Source of the DNA: Leptasterias polaris
Lineage: Eukaryota > Echinodermata > Asteroidea > Forcipulatida > Asteriidae
Assembly (NCBI GenBank): GCA_037783415.1
Contig: JAZGTN010000002.1
Location: forward strand, 6,014,001 to 6,078,000
DNA length: 64,000 nucleotides
Reading direction: 5' to 3'
The position numbers were made by a program, and so were the translations under genes. Below, piece after piece: positions 13,588 to 25,641 of this stretch. Positions within the stretch are counted from its first letter, which is position 1; every line of letters starts with the position of its first letter. The notes under the pieces were generated by a model. That model was not told where the DNA came from. It did no database searches and worked only from the letters and a program-made list of their open reading frames with translations.

Positions 13588-13700
13588 CATCCATGAGCAA
13601 CCAATGACCAGTCATAACCCACAAGAACACCAGCATGACAGCAAGACAAAATGACATTATTTCTGCCGATGTGAAACGACCGCAACATCCAAATGAAATC
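13588..13700 (-). CDS. SPPL3: SPPL3 coding exon 6 (last one visible)
   Basis: Internal exon of signal peptide peptidase-like 3, a polytopic GxGD-type intramembrane aspartyl protease of the Golgi that cleaves type II membrane proteins such as glycosyltransferases (family knowledge). It reads [16 protein letters not shown], then a hydrophobic helix, then GHWLLMD, very close to the vertebrate protein. The acceptor is ccaccag and the donor gtaagtt. Length 113 bp; it begins with the third base of a Lys codon and ends with one base of the next codon, which fits the Ala expected there. The exons for the catalytic YD and GxGD motifs should follow at lower coordinates but were not found, so the protein is incomplete here only because the window ends. 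Confidence 0.93.
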
Positions 13701-15937
13701 CTGGTGGTACAAGCAAAAACAAATAGTCTCAATGAGAACAATGCAGTCAGTATTAGAGGAAATGTAGCCACTGGCTGGTAAATTGGCTGGGACTGTAAGA
13801 AGTGACTGATAAAGCAGGTGGCCACTCTATCCAGGTGGCCGGTAAAAAAGTAAAAACAAAAATCCCAAATGGTTTTATTTTCTTATTGAATTAAAAGGGC
13901 CTACGTACATGATATAGGTCAGAAATGCAATTGATGTAAGAGTTTGTGCATACTAGTCATGCTTTACTACACATTAAATAATAAATGGATGTTACTTATT
14001 AAAGGGAAGAGTTTACTTTTACATGATTGGGTTTGTGATGTGTATTTAACACTTTAGCTTGCAAGAAACATACATGTACATGTATCATTCAAAACCAGGT
14101 GAAAATTCTAATTTAAAACATCTAAAAAGACTTAACTGTATAAACATGCTACATTTTGCAGGGTATTTTTTAGCACGCTGTTCATTTCAACTACCTGAAT
14201 GGTAATTTTCTTTTTTCTTGAAAAATAAAATGAGTTTTTAAGAAATCATAATCCAGTGGTTGATTGACATTAATAGTATGATCCTTATATAATAGAAGCT
14301 TTTAGAGATTAAGGCTCTCCATTCATACATTTTCTTCTTGTGTATACATACACCTTAATTTATTTGAAAACCTTACAGCTATAATAAAGTATAGAAACAA
14401 ACTGTGAATATATTCAAAGTGTTGGTTTATTTGAACTCATAAACCGGCCATGTCATGTTATGTATACACTCAAACTATAATTATTAACGGCACACATATT
14501 GCCAGCAGGTGTAGTTTTCCTCTGACATGTGTCTGATGTTCATGCACATTCCCAGAGCAGGTGGAGACAGAAGATTGAAGAATGACATGTAAGACGTCAA
14601 GAGTTGCTCTTAGAATAACCGGACATCCTCAGGCAACCCTCTGAATCCAAACTAAGATTTCTTGCAACCAATCCAAACCATTTGATTATGTGATCCATTC
14701 TAACTGGTGATCTTCTATTTGTATATGAACCAGTCCACAAAGCAATCTACAGTAACCTGTAACCATGGCGACTCTTTTCCGCCTCTTAATGATAGGCCCT
14801 TCTTCTTTAGATTCTGAGGCACAAACATTTGAGATTTCACTTTGTGATGTCAATGAGCATAATGATAACCAGTGAGAGGCGTACATGTACCAGTGAACAC
14901 TGTAGTAGAAAGTGTGATTGTACACTGTGTACTATGACAAATGGTGTCCTGGTTTTTAATGAGATGGCCAGGCTGTCAAAATGAGGGAAGGGGCACTGGT
15001 GCTTGAATGTTTTATCTATTCTATGTACATGTAGTTGACGCAAAATTAGATGAACAGAATAAAGGTTGGAAATTAGAGTTGTTCCCATCATTCATCTGGC
15101 TTTGATTAACTAGTATATTTTCCTCTCTACATTGTAATTGCAGCAACATTTGATGAACAGAATAAAGGTTGGAAAATCCATGCATTGAACTAAATTTGTG
15201 AAGAAGAAAATACCCAGATTACATGTTTATGAGTTGTTGAGGTACATGTAAAGTCTGAATAATTGCATTTAGGGTAAGAAAGCTCATCAAGCCTTGCTTC
15301 AAAAACGAGTTCAACAAAAACCAATGAAAATATCTTCTAATGTACGTTGGCATACATCCATTATTACTACAGGTTTGTACACATGTAGCTAACCCCTGCC
15401 TCTCTAATTTCAAATCAACATTTGGATATAAATCAAGTCAGGTGACAGAATGAGCTTCATATCCAGGCAATTTATTAACTTGTCCGTCCAATCATGACCA
15501 ATTATGACTTCTTAAATCTGTTTCCTTCTATCGTTCTTTTTCACAATTAGAATTATGTTTAATGCAGCATTTTGCTCTTCCTGTAGTGGCCTCTGTTACC
15601 ATTATTTAAACCACATGAAGATTTACAATGTACATGTACATGTACAGTTAAAATACAGCATTTCTGATACAACTGAAAGCAAATTTGCATAAATGCATTG
15701 ATTAAGGCTCACCACATTTATCTGTTTTTCCTAATTGATCTTGTTGAATGTACAATAAACAAAACTCTCAATAACACGGCTCAAATTTCAAGACAATATC
15801 CAGTTGGCCACAGAACTTCAATACATGTAGCTCAAAACTTTTGATGCAAACCAGAAATATTTTGTGAAAGAGCTAAAATATTACTTTCCTTTTATCTATT
15901 TACCAACTTTTTAGGATGTTGTTTGGAGTTGAGAAGC
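13701..15937. other. SPPL3 intron 5, left part
   Basis: AT-rich intron sequence. The word agaataaaggttggaaa occurs twice (about 15055 and 15160), and tacatgta words are frequent. No other feature supported. Confidence 0.6.
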
Positions 15938-16025
15938 TTAAAGGGACACGCTGCCTTCGGATTGGGCGCTTTGGATTTTAAAACGCTTTGGGTTATAGTA
16001 TCTACTGTACATGTAGTTCCACGAT
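15938..16025 (+). mobile_element. Fragment of a TTAA-ended MITE
   Basis: Starts ttaaagggacacgctgcctt, like the terminal repeat of the element at 48021-49013 and reminiscent of abundant invertebrate MITEs that begin TTAAAGG. Only one end is present; it runs into a LINE tail. Confidence 0.45.
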
Positions 16026-16079
16026 TTTTGATCTCTTTTTTGTTGTTATTTGTTTATTTGTTTGGTATTTTTAGGTAAT

Positions 16080-16226
16080 ACCGCTTTACAGGTTTGTTAC
16101 TTTAACTTTTTAAACTTTTGTAGGTTTTAAACAATGTAAACGTACATTTTAGTCTTTTTAACTTCTGTCTTGTAAATTTTTGAGTTGTTACATTAATAAA
16201 CCTAAATGAATGAATGAATGAATGAA
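16080..16226 (+). mobile_element. 3' tail of a non-LTR retrotransposon
   Basis: Ends with aataaacctaaatgaatgaa and further TGAA units, a microsatellite tail typical of LINEs. The 140 bp before it match the reverse complement of 32888-33025, including aaacaatgtaaac and actaaaa-type words, so the two are copies of one family. No reading frame remains. Confidence 0.7.
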
Positions 16227-17122
16227 TAAACTAACATTAGTAATTTGTGGAGTCAAATACTTGGTTCTATCAAATGTCAGACCATGTTAGTTCGCAAAGT
16301 AAAAGGAAAACCACACAATTTCAAGGGATATTTGTGTGAATCATTCTACTTTTAAAAAATCTTTCCAACCATATTCATTTCATAACAAACGTTTTTTGAA
16401 GCCCAAAGCATCCAATCCAAAGAAAATGCGAGTCCCTTTGGGATTTCATGTACATCAATTAATTTTCATAACATTTGGGAAAACACTAGCCTGCAGAAAC
16501 TTGTTCAGTTGGTTACTGGCCAAGTGACTATCATTACTGGACGCTGGCCAGTGGTCCAGTGGGTATTTCTAGCTCTACACAATCGTCATATCCTGAACTG
16601 ATAATACTTTCCTATCAAATGGCCATTACCTTTATAATAAGAAATATAAATTGTATCCCTTACATGTACACATGTTATAGTTGCCGTTTTTTCTGTTTAG
16701 TTATAATATTCACACCATTACATAAACTGTAGTTATTTTAAATGGTTGTCTTCAAGTTGAAAGTGTAACAAATCTTTATAACTAGAATGCTGGAGTTGGT
16801 AACAGGTTGTTGTGCAGCTTGTTACTTTTTGGAGTACCCCCCTCCTCCACCCCAGTAACTCAAGCAGCACAGACCGCAGCAATCAGAGATTTGATTCTCT
16901 GCATAGTTTTCATGACACAAGTCACAAAGATTAATTTTAAAAAACGAAACTCTGATCCCTGTAACCATGGAAACACTCAGAAGAATTCTGATGGATAAGA
17001 ACATTGCTAATTTCAGACACAATGCCTGGGGAGGCAAGGTGGAGGGCGGGTTGAGTGGTGGTGGGGGAGGGGGCAAGGTTGGGGTAGAAGAGGGGTTAAT
17101 GTTTTACTAAAAGTAAACTTAC
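16227..17122. other. SPPL3 intron 5, right part
   Basis: No feature recognised. A minus-strand polypyrimidine-rich patch at 17040-17090 is low-complexity sequence just downstream of the exon 5 donor. Confidence 0.5.
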
Positions 17123-17201
17123 TTTGTTCCATTGGAGCAAGGCCTTAATAAATACTGGCACATCGGCAACAGCAGGAACGCGAAGGCTACTGTAGCTAAT
17201 A
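17123..17201 (-). CDS. SPPL3: SPPL3 coding exon 5
   Basis: A 79-bp exon with acceptor ccatgcag and donor gtaagt. Joined to exon 4 it completes a Val codon and reads [20 protein letters not shown] then CSNGT, matching the vertebrate [20 protein letters not shown] segment (a transmembrane helix and following loop). It ends with two bases of a Lys codon completed by exon 6. Intron 4 separating it from exon 4 is about 1.7 kb. Confidence 0.92.
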
Positions 17202-17487
17202 CTGCATGGAAAAAACCAACAACAAACAATCCAGGTTTTACATCAAATCAATATTCTTAATTGATGTTATTCATTGGGTATAACACACAACAATATTAAT
17301 GGAAAGTTTGCAATTTAAGCTTGGTACATGTTGCATTGAAACACAGATTATAAATCATATGTATGTGAAAGTGAAGTGAGTTTCACTGTATCAATAATGA
17401 CACCACTTTATTGGCCGACAGTAGAAGTTTGATTTGCATGAATAATAAACTAAATTCTATTGATATCAAGTTTCCATTTCTTGAATA

Positions 17488-17597
17488 CTGCTACTGGTGC
17501 TTTCAGTGAATACATGCAAGATATTTCCTGGTGTCTACCTAGATAGGTAGACACAAGGAAATATCTTGCATGTATTCACTGTAAGCACCAGTAGCAG
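17488..17597. repeat. Near-perfect hairpin, 53-bp arms, 4-nt loop
   Basis: Arm 17488-17540 pairs with 17545-17597 with only two mismatches, leaving the loop agat. The hairpin lies in SPPL3 intron 4, with the palindrome readable on both strands. It shows no similarity to the MITE ends nearby. It could be a fold-back transposon remnant or a small-RNA precursor; the sequence alone does not decide. Confidence 0.9.
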
Positions 17598-18871
17598 ATG
17601 ACTAAACTAAACACAATCTTACAATTTCAATTGATATTGTTTGTTTGCCTATCAGACATGAAAGCAGGACTCCACTTTTACTAAAGCAGTTTTAAGAAAA
17701 GGTACAGCATTGACAATTATCAAACAATAAATTACATAAATCATTTCAATCTGGAACCTCACTGATTATTAATCCCCTAATACATGATGCGTCTGAAATA
17801 CCATAATGGTCAAGAAAATTGCATTTGAAGACCACTTAAGTCACAACATTTCATATTTTGGTTGCCAAAAAAGAAAATGTGTACATAATCCCAGACAAAA
17901 TGATCCATTTGTTTGACAGGATCTGTATGGAATGTTTCTTCTTTCTTCTCAACTAGAGGATGTGAATTAATTTACTCTTCCTAAAAATAACATTTCATGA
18001 ACTTTCCCCCTGAAGTGTTTCTGTTGAAAACTTGGGTTAGATATACCAGTTTGATTCAAAATCAAATTGGAACATTTAAATTTCTTATTTTTTGAACATG
18101 CATTTGGAAGTGACAGCAGGATTTTCTACAACAAATTATAACATTTAAGTTCTCATTTTAGGGAAGATTTAGTGGACCCCCCCCCCCCACACGCACACAC
18201 ATATTTCAACCACTCTTAATCTACCTACATGTACAACCTCAACAACAACTGACTGTTAAAGTAATTGATTCCTGAGACTTAGTCATATTTTCATATCTTA
18301 AAGCCAGCTATGGTTCATGTCACAATAAACACAATTGCTCCAAGCATTGCTTTATTTTGTCCCAGAACAAACACAATTTGCTGAGTCAGTGCAGGAGGTC
18401 CTTGCAGCTGGTGCTGTTTAGGTTTGTATCAAGAAAGTTGATTCTGTTTGGATTGGTGATCATTCATTGATCGGGATTTTTATATTGTTCAATTGTTCAA
18501 TTTCTACTGAAACTATATTTTCCAATCAACTGGTGCAGTTTATTTTTTATTTCAATTCAATTTTCTATTTAATTGAATTTCTTTCATCACAGTTTAGAAA
18601 CAGTTTTCCTGGTGTGTCAAATCTAATACTGACTACTAAAACATAACACATTACAAATTACATACTATGTACATGTACAATGGTAAGAAAAATGGCATGA
18701 AATAAAATTGCAAGAGTCTTTGATACAAAAGCTACCTGTATCAACAATTCTTGTCATTTAAATAAATGAACAGTATTGGGCCAATCTTATTGTCAAATCA
18801 TAATAAATGTAAGTTTTAGCTTGATGGTTCAAATCCTACAACGGGTAAACTGTTTCCTTTGGTATACATAC
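17598..18871. other. SPPL3 intron 4 remainder
   Basis: AT-rich sequence with a C run and CA repeats near 18178-18203. No gene seen. Confidence 0.5.
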
Positions 18872-18988
18872 CTGCTGTGCAAACAGCAAACACCATTTGC
18901 ATTGAATCAAAGAAGAAAAACATAACAAGAAGAGAGATGGAAGCGCCGACAGGCAAAAACATCGCTTGGGTTGTATCTATACTATGAA
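18872..18988 (-). CDS. SPPL3: SPPL3 coding exon 4
   Basis: A 117-bp exon, acceptor taactacag and donor gtatgt. It reads [20 protein letters not shown] then [18 protein letters not shown], the diagnostic block of SPPL3 (vertebrate: TIDSTQALFLPIGASVSLL and [18 protein letters not shown]). It encodes a transmembrane helix that enters the presenilin/SPP fold. The first two bases complete a Val codon from exon 3; one base is carried to exon 5. Confidence 0.95.
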
Positions 18989-19381
18989 CTGTAGTTATAA
19001 TAAAAAAAAATTTAAAAGAAATAAGTTCAAATTGACCACATACAATAATGACAAGATGTATAATCATACACTTTGAAGCAATTCACATTGGGAAAACAGT
19101 GGAGAAAAACACATTGCAGAAATAATTCAAGTCTAAAGTAAAAAGGAAACAATGATTAGTGTTTTAATACACATACATGTAGACATGGTAGATGCTAAAT
19201 TCTCTTCAGGATTAAGAATATTATTACACCCCTTACAAAGGTTTTGCCTTTTGATTGGTTTAGAGTGCGCCACATACATGTACATGTACTATGTATGTAT
19301 GTCTTATTTCTAGTAGAAAGCTGCAAGAACGGGTCACGCTGTACATGCAGCAAACGCTGTACATGCAGCAAACAATGTACT
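18989..19381. other. SPPL3 intron 3, left end
   Basis: A poly(T)-rich acceptor tract (minus strand) lies next to exon 4. A short duplication of ctgtacatgcagcaaac is at 19339-19373. Nothing else recognised. Confidence 0.5.
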
Positions 19382-19592
19382 ACCGTAATTTCCTGCAAAC
19401 AAGACGCATCTTATCTGACTTTCCAGGGTTAAAAGAAATCACTGCGTCTTATCTTCCAGTGCGCCTTATCTGATTTCGATTGAGTTAATTGTGATGATTA
19501 CTATGTAAAATCTTACAAGTTACTGCAAAATAGTTCCCTTTTTTCAACCAGGGTAATTCTACATTTCACATTTTTCTTAAAATAAAACCTAT
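19382..19592 (+). mobile_element. Truncated second copy of the 2942-3856 MITE
   Basis: Begins taccgtaatttcctgc and follows the first 210 bp of the element at 2942 closely, through the words gcgtcttatc, gcgccttatc and ttcttaaaataaaacct. The rest and the right terminal repeat are missing, so it is 3'-truncated. Confidence 0.8.
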
Positions 19593-20715
19593 TCCTTTCG
19601 CCTGGAGAAAATAGATGTACATGTAATGTACATGTATCAATGTATCAAGTACACCATACCTATCTGAGATCAAATTTCTAACAAGTTACATGTATATCTT
19701 TCTATAACAATTACGTACAGTACATGATGTAACCATTCATGTACTGAATGCAATAATAATTCTGTATAGTAGAGACAGATTGAGCACTTTAGTGACTTAC
19801 ATTTCATGGATCACAGGTTAACATAAATCTAGATTTCTGATACCCATTATTTGCACGGAATAACCCTAATACATATGATGAATTTCTATCCAGTTGAGAA
19901 TTTGATCTAGATGGAGTGTGTGAACATAGTGTATTTTGACAGACCAAGGACATCCTTGCTTCACTTTGTGAAACAAAAAAACAATGAAGACATCGCTACA
20001 AATAACTTAATCCCCAAAATTGGAGAACAAAGAGAAGTGGGTTTTTTTGTAAAGGATCGACAAACATGTGTGTGTGTGTATGTTTGTCTTTTTGTTTTTT
20101 TCTTTTTTTGGGGGGGGGGGGGGGGGGTTCCAATACAAGTACAAAAAATACAAGTACATGTAGTGCACTTGTTGCTTTGCAATGGGAGAGTTTGCAAGGC
20201 TAGGTGCCAGTAGACATGCGTACAAAATAATTTCCCATTGTTACGTCATTCTGAAAATGCACACATTTTTTAAAACAATGGTTTTACATTCATGTGTGTA
20301 GTGCCACCTAGCACATACGTAAACATAGCCACACTTGAAGTCTCCCATACAACTAATCATAACAACATTCAAGACCATTATGAATAATGCAGTGCCCCCC
20401 CCCCCCTTTCCTCCCTTCCACTGTACATGTACATCAGTAATAAGTGGGATTGTACATGTATGATCTATTAATAACAACTACATCCATGTTACAAGCATAG
20501 GACCAAGCCTGGGAGCAATGTTCCAATGCTGTGAGTAATCAAGAAGAACTTCCTTCCACCATAAAAGACCAGCCTGGCCCACTCAGGCTAGACTTTAGTT
20601 AATACTGACTAGTGACAGTAGAGTCATAAAACTCCACTATACACTCATAAAATGATGACACAATACTTACTGGATGTAAACACATTCAAAAAACAACCAT
20701 GATTATCCATCTGAT
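19593..20715. other. SPPL3 intron 3, no gene seen
   Basis: Contains a long G run (20111-20127), a C run (20396-20406) and tacatgta words. Short open frames across the G run are low-complexity artefacts. Confidence 0.5.
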
Positions 20716-20861
20716 TCTGTCATATTTGATTGTCATTCATGATTGTCATTTGTAACTTTCAATTGCTATTGTCATTTGTGATTATCACTTGTGGTTGGCA
20801 TTTGTGACTGTCGTTTGTGATTGTCATTGAAAATTGTCATTTGTAATTGTCATTTGTGATA
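20716..20861. repeat. Short tandem repeat (ttgtcatttgtgat), left part
   Basis: Imperfect head-to-tail copies of a 15-18 bp word such as gattgtcatttgtgat. The same array resumes at 22983-22997 and at 23365-23480, so two insertions have split it. Confidence 0.7.
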
Positions 20862-22980
20862 AGCATGTGACCCTACGTTTAATTTACTATCCGTTCAAAC
20901 GAAACTTTTCTAAACGGTTAAGGCCATTTTTTGTTGATTACTTGGATTACGGAATCGCCGCCCGAAAAAATCGTGTTTTGGAAAAAAATTTAAAAAATCC
21001 CCGCCCAAAAAATTCAATTTTGTGTTGGAAAAAAAAAAATAAAAAATAAATAAAATCCAAAGAGCATTTCACATCTTATTTATGCACACCTTGTCCATTA
21101 TTGGTACACACCAAATTAAAAAAATCCACTCGAAAAGTGCCGCGAAACGCTGACCACATTGCGATCACAATGTACACAACGCACGATCCCGCGTGTGACA
21201 CACACAAGCATAATCTTTTCCAATTTACAGGCTTGTAGTCTTCGCTATTTCGTTACTGTTCGTGCAACAATAAATGTAAGAAAATTTTAACGCTAGAGGG
21301 CATTTCACAACAATGCGATAGAGCGAAAGCAATCGCCCTCTCTATTAATGAAATTGCGCTATAGCATACAAAAACCAGTTACAAACGCCTTGAACAAATT
21401 TGTCAAATAATTAACCTATCTGCGCATGCTCAGCAAAAGCGGTTATTCCCCGACATTGCAATAACATTATTCGCTGGTGTGCGCTTAACCTATCTAAACA
21501 GCATTGTTGTTGCTGGTACTCACGCACATTCCGTCGGCAGCATGGTCAAAACAGAGCACACTTCCGTGGAAATTTTAGCTTGTTCTACAAAAATACAGAA
21601 CGTTCCGGCTTCATTCTACAAAAATGACCACTTTAGGATAGAGTATTTAACTGTATAATGTAAGATTTTCTCTTTCTATTTTAGTTTTGTTTTGTTGTAT
21701 TTTGGGGGGTTTTTTTGCGGGTTGATTGCGCTCAGAATTTTGGTCTCGAATTTCCGGCTAGTGAAAAATTGTGCGAGCTAGAAACGTTATGTTAACAAGC
21801 CCGGCGGTTTAGTCAAGTGAAAAAGTTAGCGCAAGGCCTTATATTTACATGAAGGTCTATAGTTTACATTCGTTTTAGAAGCCGCCCGCGTGCCTTCTTT
21901 TTTTCGGTGTTTTTTTTTTTTTTTTTCCCGCCCGCCCGATTTTGTGATCCCGGCCACGTTTTTTTTTCTTTTCCCGGTCCCCACTCATATTTGTAGCTTA
22001 GAAATCCGTAATCCAAGTATTCAAGAATAAATGGCCTAACTGTTTAACCATTTTTCGGCGGCAAGTGAATTTGTTCTAAAATACACGAACAACAAAGACG
22101 ATGTACAAGGCAAAGAAGTCCAAATGTTTTGACAATTAACATCGAGACTGTACTTGTGTCAGTATATTTTGTAAATCCTTGTTGTTTCATGTTGTTTCCA
22201 AAAATTTACCGACCGAGAGATAATCCTTCCTGATCTTCATAAGCACAACATCCCGCAGAGTCGAAGTCGTGTGAATATCCCCCATTGCCCATACAATAGC
22301 CATACAAAGTCGGCAGCTTTGAAATTACACTTCCGTGTGTATTTGAGTTTGACAAACAAAAACTGTGCAGTATTGATTGCTCACGCATGTGTAAAATTGT
22401 TTCTCCTCCGTTTCCCGCAAGGGAATTTCCCTTGCCTTTTCGTTCCCACAGCTACACGCCATTCCTTCACCCCCTAACTATAAAGTTTACCACGTTAGGA
22501 GCAAGCACATCCGCGGGATCGAGGTGATGAATACTATGTGATGGCAGCGCTGTGAGAAGCACCACGTCATAAATATTCACACGATCGGCCAATCGGAAAG
22601 CGGCAAGTCAGGAATCAGCCAATTAACCTGTGTCAATTGCGTTCGTGCTGCTTCGGCGATACCATGAAGAAAGAAAACCATGACTAGAATGGGAAGTCTT
22701 ACAGGTTGCATCAAATTTCCTTCAATGGCATAATAGGTCGTGACACTTCGGTTTTAGAGCTATCACTTAATTTTATGACTGTGAAAAGCTTAACAAAACA
22801 GAAATTGTACGGCAATTTCAAATAAACTAAATTCCTTAACACAGTAAAATACTGCAAAGACGGTAGTGAAACGAAAAGCTTACTTTTTGATTTTTTGTTT
22901 CGTTTAAACGGTCAGTAATTTACTAAACGGATAGTGATTTTGTAAACGGTTAACCGTGTAAATGTTTAACCGTCACAGGC
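20862..22980. mobile_element. Composite DNA transposon, non-autonomous
   Basis: The ends carry aagc-N-tgtgac inverted repeats (about 20862 and 22980), and atttgtgat stands on both outer flanks, a possible 9-bp target duplication, although the flanking array itself contains that word. Just inside, 20915-20955 (with ttacttggattacgg) pairs with 22006-22045, marking an inner element of about 1.1 kb. Part of the interior (21225-21400) is related to the MITE at 2942-3856. The remaining 22050-22890 looks promoter-like: ggccaatcgg and cagccaatta boxes, then a minus-strand ATG frame (22206-22388). No transposase is seen. Confidence 0.5.
22206..22388 (-). other. Unrecognised small frame inside the composite element
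   Basis: A 60-codon ATG frame beginning MREQSILHSF, with two CCAAT-type boxes roughly 200-260 bp upstream on the same strand and a possible GT donor near its end (cggtcggtaaat). It could be a captured first exon carried by the transposon, or chance. I recognise no domain. Confidence 0.15.
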
Positions 22981-22997
22981 TTAATTTGTGATTATCA

Positions 22998-23364
22998 TAT
23001 CAATCAATCAATCAACATTTATTTCCATACAATTTCCATACAAAAATGATTAATTGATTACTTAATAGAGACAGAGATTGAAACTGTATGGAGGCATGAC
23101 CCAATAAAAGCAAAAGCTTGTAGGCTGGGATGCCTTGTACAAAACAAAACAAATAAGGACAGTAATTAAATAATATTAAAATTAGATAATAAAACAAAAC
23201 AAATTAACAACAGATCCAACAAGGATCAAAACGAGACGGGTAAACAAGCGCAAAAATGAAACAAAAGAAACAAAGAAAAAAAAAACACAACAGACCACGA
23301 CGAACGAGCTGAACAATGAAGATGAATTAAGAATAAGAACTAAGCTACATCATAATGGGAGACA
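22998..23364 (-). mobile_element. 3' fragment of a LINE-like element with (TTGA)n tail
   Basis: Read on the minus strand it ends ggaaataaatgttgattgat with further TTGA units, a LINE-style tail. It interrupts the ttgtcatttgtgat array. No coding sequence survives. Confidence 0.5.
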
Positions 23365-23480
23365 TGATTGTCATTTATTTGTGACTGTCACTTGTGGTTG
23401 TAATTTGTTAACTGTCATTTGTGACTGTCATTAGTAACTGTTATAATTTGTGAGTGGCATTTGCGGTTGTCATTTATACT
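23365..23480. repeat. Short tandem repeat (ttgtcatttgtgat), right part
   Basis: Continuation of the array at 20716-20861 beyond the two insertions. Confidence 0.6.
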
Positions 23481-24855
23481 AGTTTTAATCGTGCTTTAAT
23501 TGAGAAATCACACTTTGAGTTTGATCATGTTTCATAGAAGGTTAAACTTCATTAAAAAACCACATTCATTCGAACAAAACTGCAATTTGAGTGCAAAGTT
23601 CAACATTTTATACAACTCTTTAAAAGCAGAAAACAGTATAAACTACAAGCACACATTCTATAAGTGCATTGCATTGCCTGACAAGTTATTAAGCAAAGCA
23701 AAAATTCACAAAGTAAGTTTGTTCTTTTACAGCTTGGTCTTGCCCCTGGTCTTGGCCTTGCTTTTGGTTGACAATGTCCAGTGTCTTACTTCAATGAAAG
23801 AAAGAAAACTGTCCTTGGGACCTTCAATTCCAGGCAAGAACTGAATTGACCATTGGTGTATTGAAGGTCAAATAATCTTGTTTGATCCTTAATTCTTTAC
23901 ACTCTGACTGTAAATAGATTCAGTTGAATAAATTTGTTAATGTAACAATGAGTATAGACAAAGTGTACAAAGTTCAAAAGTGCAACATTCTGACCATGAG
24001 TTGCATTTGAGTAAATTTGCTGAGTTTAAGTACAGACAAGAGTACTCTAGAGCAAAGTTCAAAAATGCAACATTCTGACATTCTGAATTTATGTGAACAG
24101 ATTTCAGATTTTACACATTTTATGGAAAGGGGGTAAAAACACTTTGGGGCAAAAACGCTGGAGGAGTTTTTGTTTGTGTAATGTGAATTGACTTCATATT
24201 AACAACATTTAGATGACAATTAAGACATAATATTAAGAGACTACATCCCCATGTACATGTACATGTACATGTAGATTATCTCTCATTGGGGTTTTGTCCA
24301 AGTGGTATTGGCTTGTATAACTTACATTACTTTTATCTAAAACTTAACAAAAATAAAAGATGGAAAGTACATTGATAGAAAATCTAATCTGTGTCCTTGA
24401 TGCAAGTACAATGTATGTCTACAGTTTGTCCATGGTCAGAGCCAGTCAGAGCATTGCTTAAGTTGACCTCATATCAGTCCAAGGTTGAACTATTATGTGT
24501 ACCTATATAAATGCACAGTTAACCTGTATCTTGGATGGTCTTTGTTATATAACTTGGGAGATAACAGCTTCAACTGAAATTGGACACCATTTCCCTTTCG
24601 CAGTGCATTCACTAGGAGCTTTCATGAACAAAATTCATACAAATTCTCGTTGAAAGATTTACAAGTGCAGACGTTGATTTATCAAATGATAGATACCAGT
24701 TAGGTATAGTGGCTCAATGAATGTGAGGCTGATTTCATATTATAGGCTTTGCTAAATGGGCCTGGTGTTTACTGTTGATTTTGATAACTGAACCCTGGTC
24801 TCTTCGGTAGATTTATTGTGAAAAAGGAAAAAGAGAACCCGTTTAATAGACTTAC
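23481..24855. other. SPPL3 intron 3, right end
   Basis: AT-rich sequence. A 114-codon plus-strand frame at 23500-23844 shows no family resemblance. The word aaaagtgcaacattctgac and its variant recur near 23980 and 24060. No gene supported. Confidence 0.5.
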
Positions 24856-24959
24856 CATTTTCATTTACTGGAGCCGCATTAGGATTTGGACCTTGTGCTG
24901 AAGGGTCTTTATCTTCTTTTAAATTCTTCTCCTTTTCTTCCTGATCCATATTCAAAGAT
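24856..24959 (-). CDS. SPPL3: SPPL3 coding exon 3
   Basis: A 104-bp exon, acceptor catttctag and donor gtaagt. It reads SLNMDQEEKEKNLKEDKD and continues PSAQGPNPNAAPVNEN, the hydrophilic loop after the first transmembrane helix. The vertebrate protein has SLNMDFENQDKEKD at the same place. Its first base completes an Arg codon from exon 2, and its last base starts the Val codon completed by exon 4. The loop is divergent, as in other species, but both splice phases fit. Confidence 0.9.
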
Positions 24960-25189
24960 CTAGAAATGATGGAAATAAAAACATGACTATTTATTCATAT
25001 TGTGAAAAGGAAATGAAATAATTATAATACTGTGAGTAACAGTAATTTTAAAAGTTCCTACAAGAACAGAGTACATGGGATTTGAGGCATTGCATGGTGA
25101 GGTACAATGTATCAATATATATTTGGTTTGCGGTAACACCATGTGTATATCTACTTGCTAGGTCGATTTTGTTATTTGAGAACTTGTCT

Positions 25190-25440
25190 TGCTTTTTATT
25201 CTACTGCCGCGGAGTAGAATATTCGGAATTCGGGAGACTTCTCATTTCTGAAAAGAACTGTCCTGCTTTTTAACTACTACCTGGGCGGGAGGTAGGAAAT
25301 CGGGCTGGACTACTACTTTCGCTATGTGGATCTGGGGACTTCTCGTTATTACACTGCCGCGGAGTGAGCTCTTAATAGGTCTCAACGTTTCGACTAGCTT
25401 GAACAGAGTAGCCATCTTTTGACTTTTATACTCATTCAAA
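25190..25440 (-). mobile_element. Penelope-like terminal fragment (tentative)
   Basis: On the minus strand it contains gatggctactctgttcaagc, then tagtcgaaacgttgagacc (25384-25394 is the aacgtttcgac core), then two copies of actccgcggcagt (25202-25215 and 25353-25366) close to gagaagtc words. Paired motifs of the GATGG...GAAACGT kind are typical of terminal regions of Penelope-like elements. No reverse transcriptase is present. Confidence 0.4.
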
Positions 25441-25641
25441 ATGATGTAATCAAAATGAGGTTTGACTGCACATTGACCTTCTTATGCCTTTATTGACAGG
25501 AATTGTCAATAGGTAGACAGGAAATAGATTCAAGTATGATAAGATCTGTTGACAGATATTAAGTTGTCATTCAAATCTTTAAAAAACCTCCAGTGTCTAA
25601 AATTGTCTAAAATAACAAGTGAAACTGTGAGCAGTTCAGAT

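Noticed and set aside
23500..23844. 114-codon plus-strand frame as a gene
   Set aside because: No domain, no splice support, low-complexity AT-rich composition in an SPPL3 intron.
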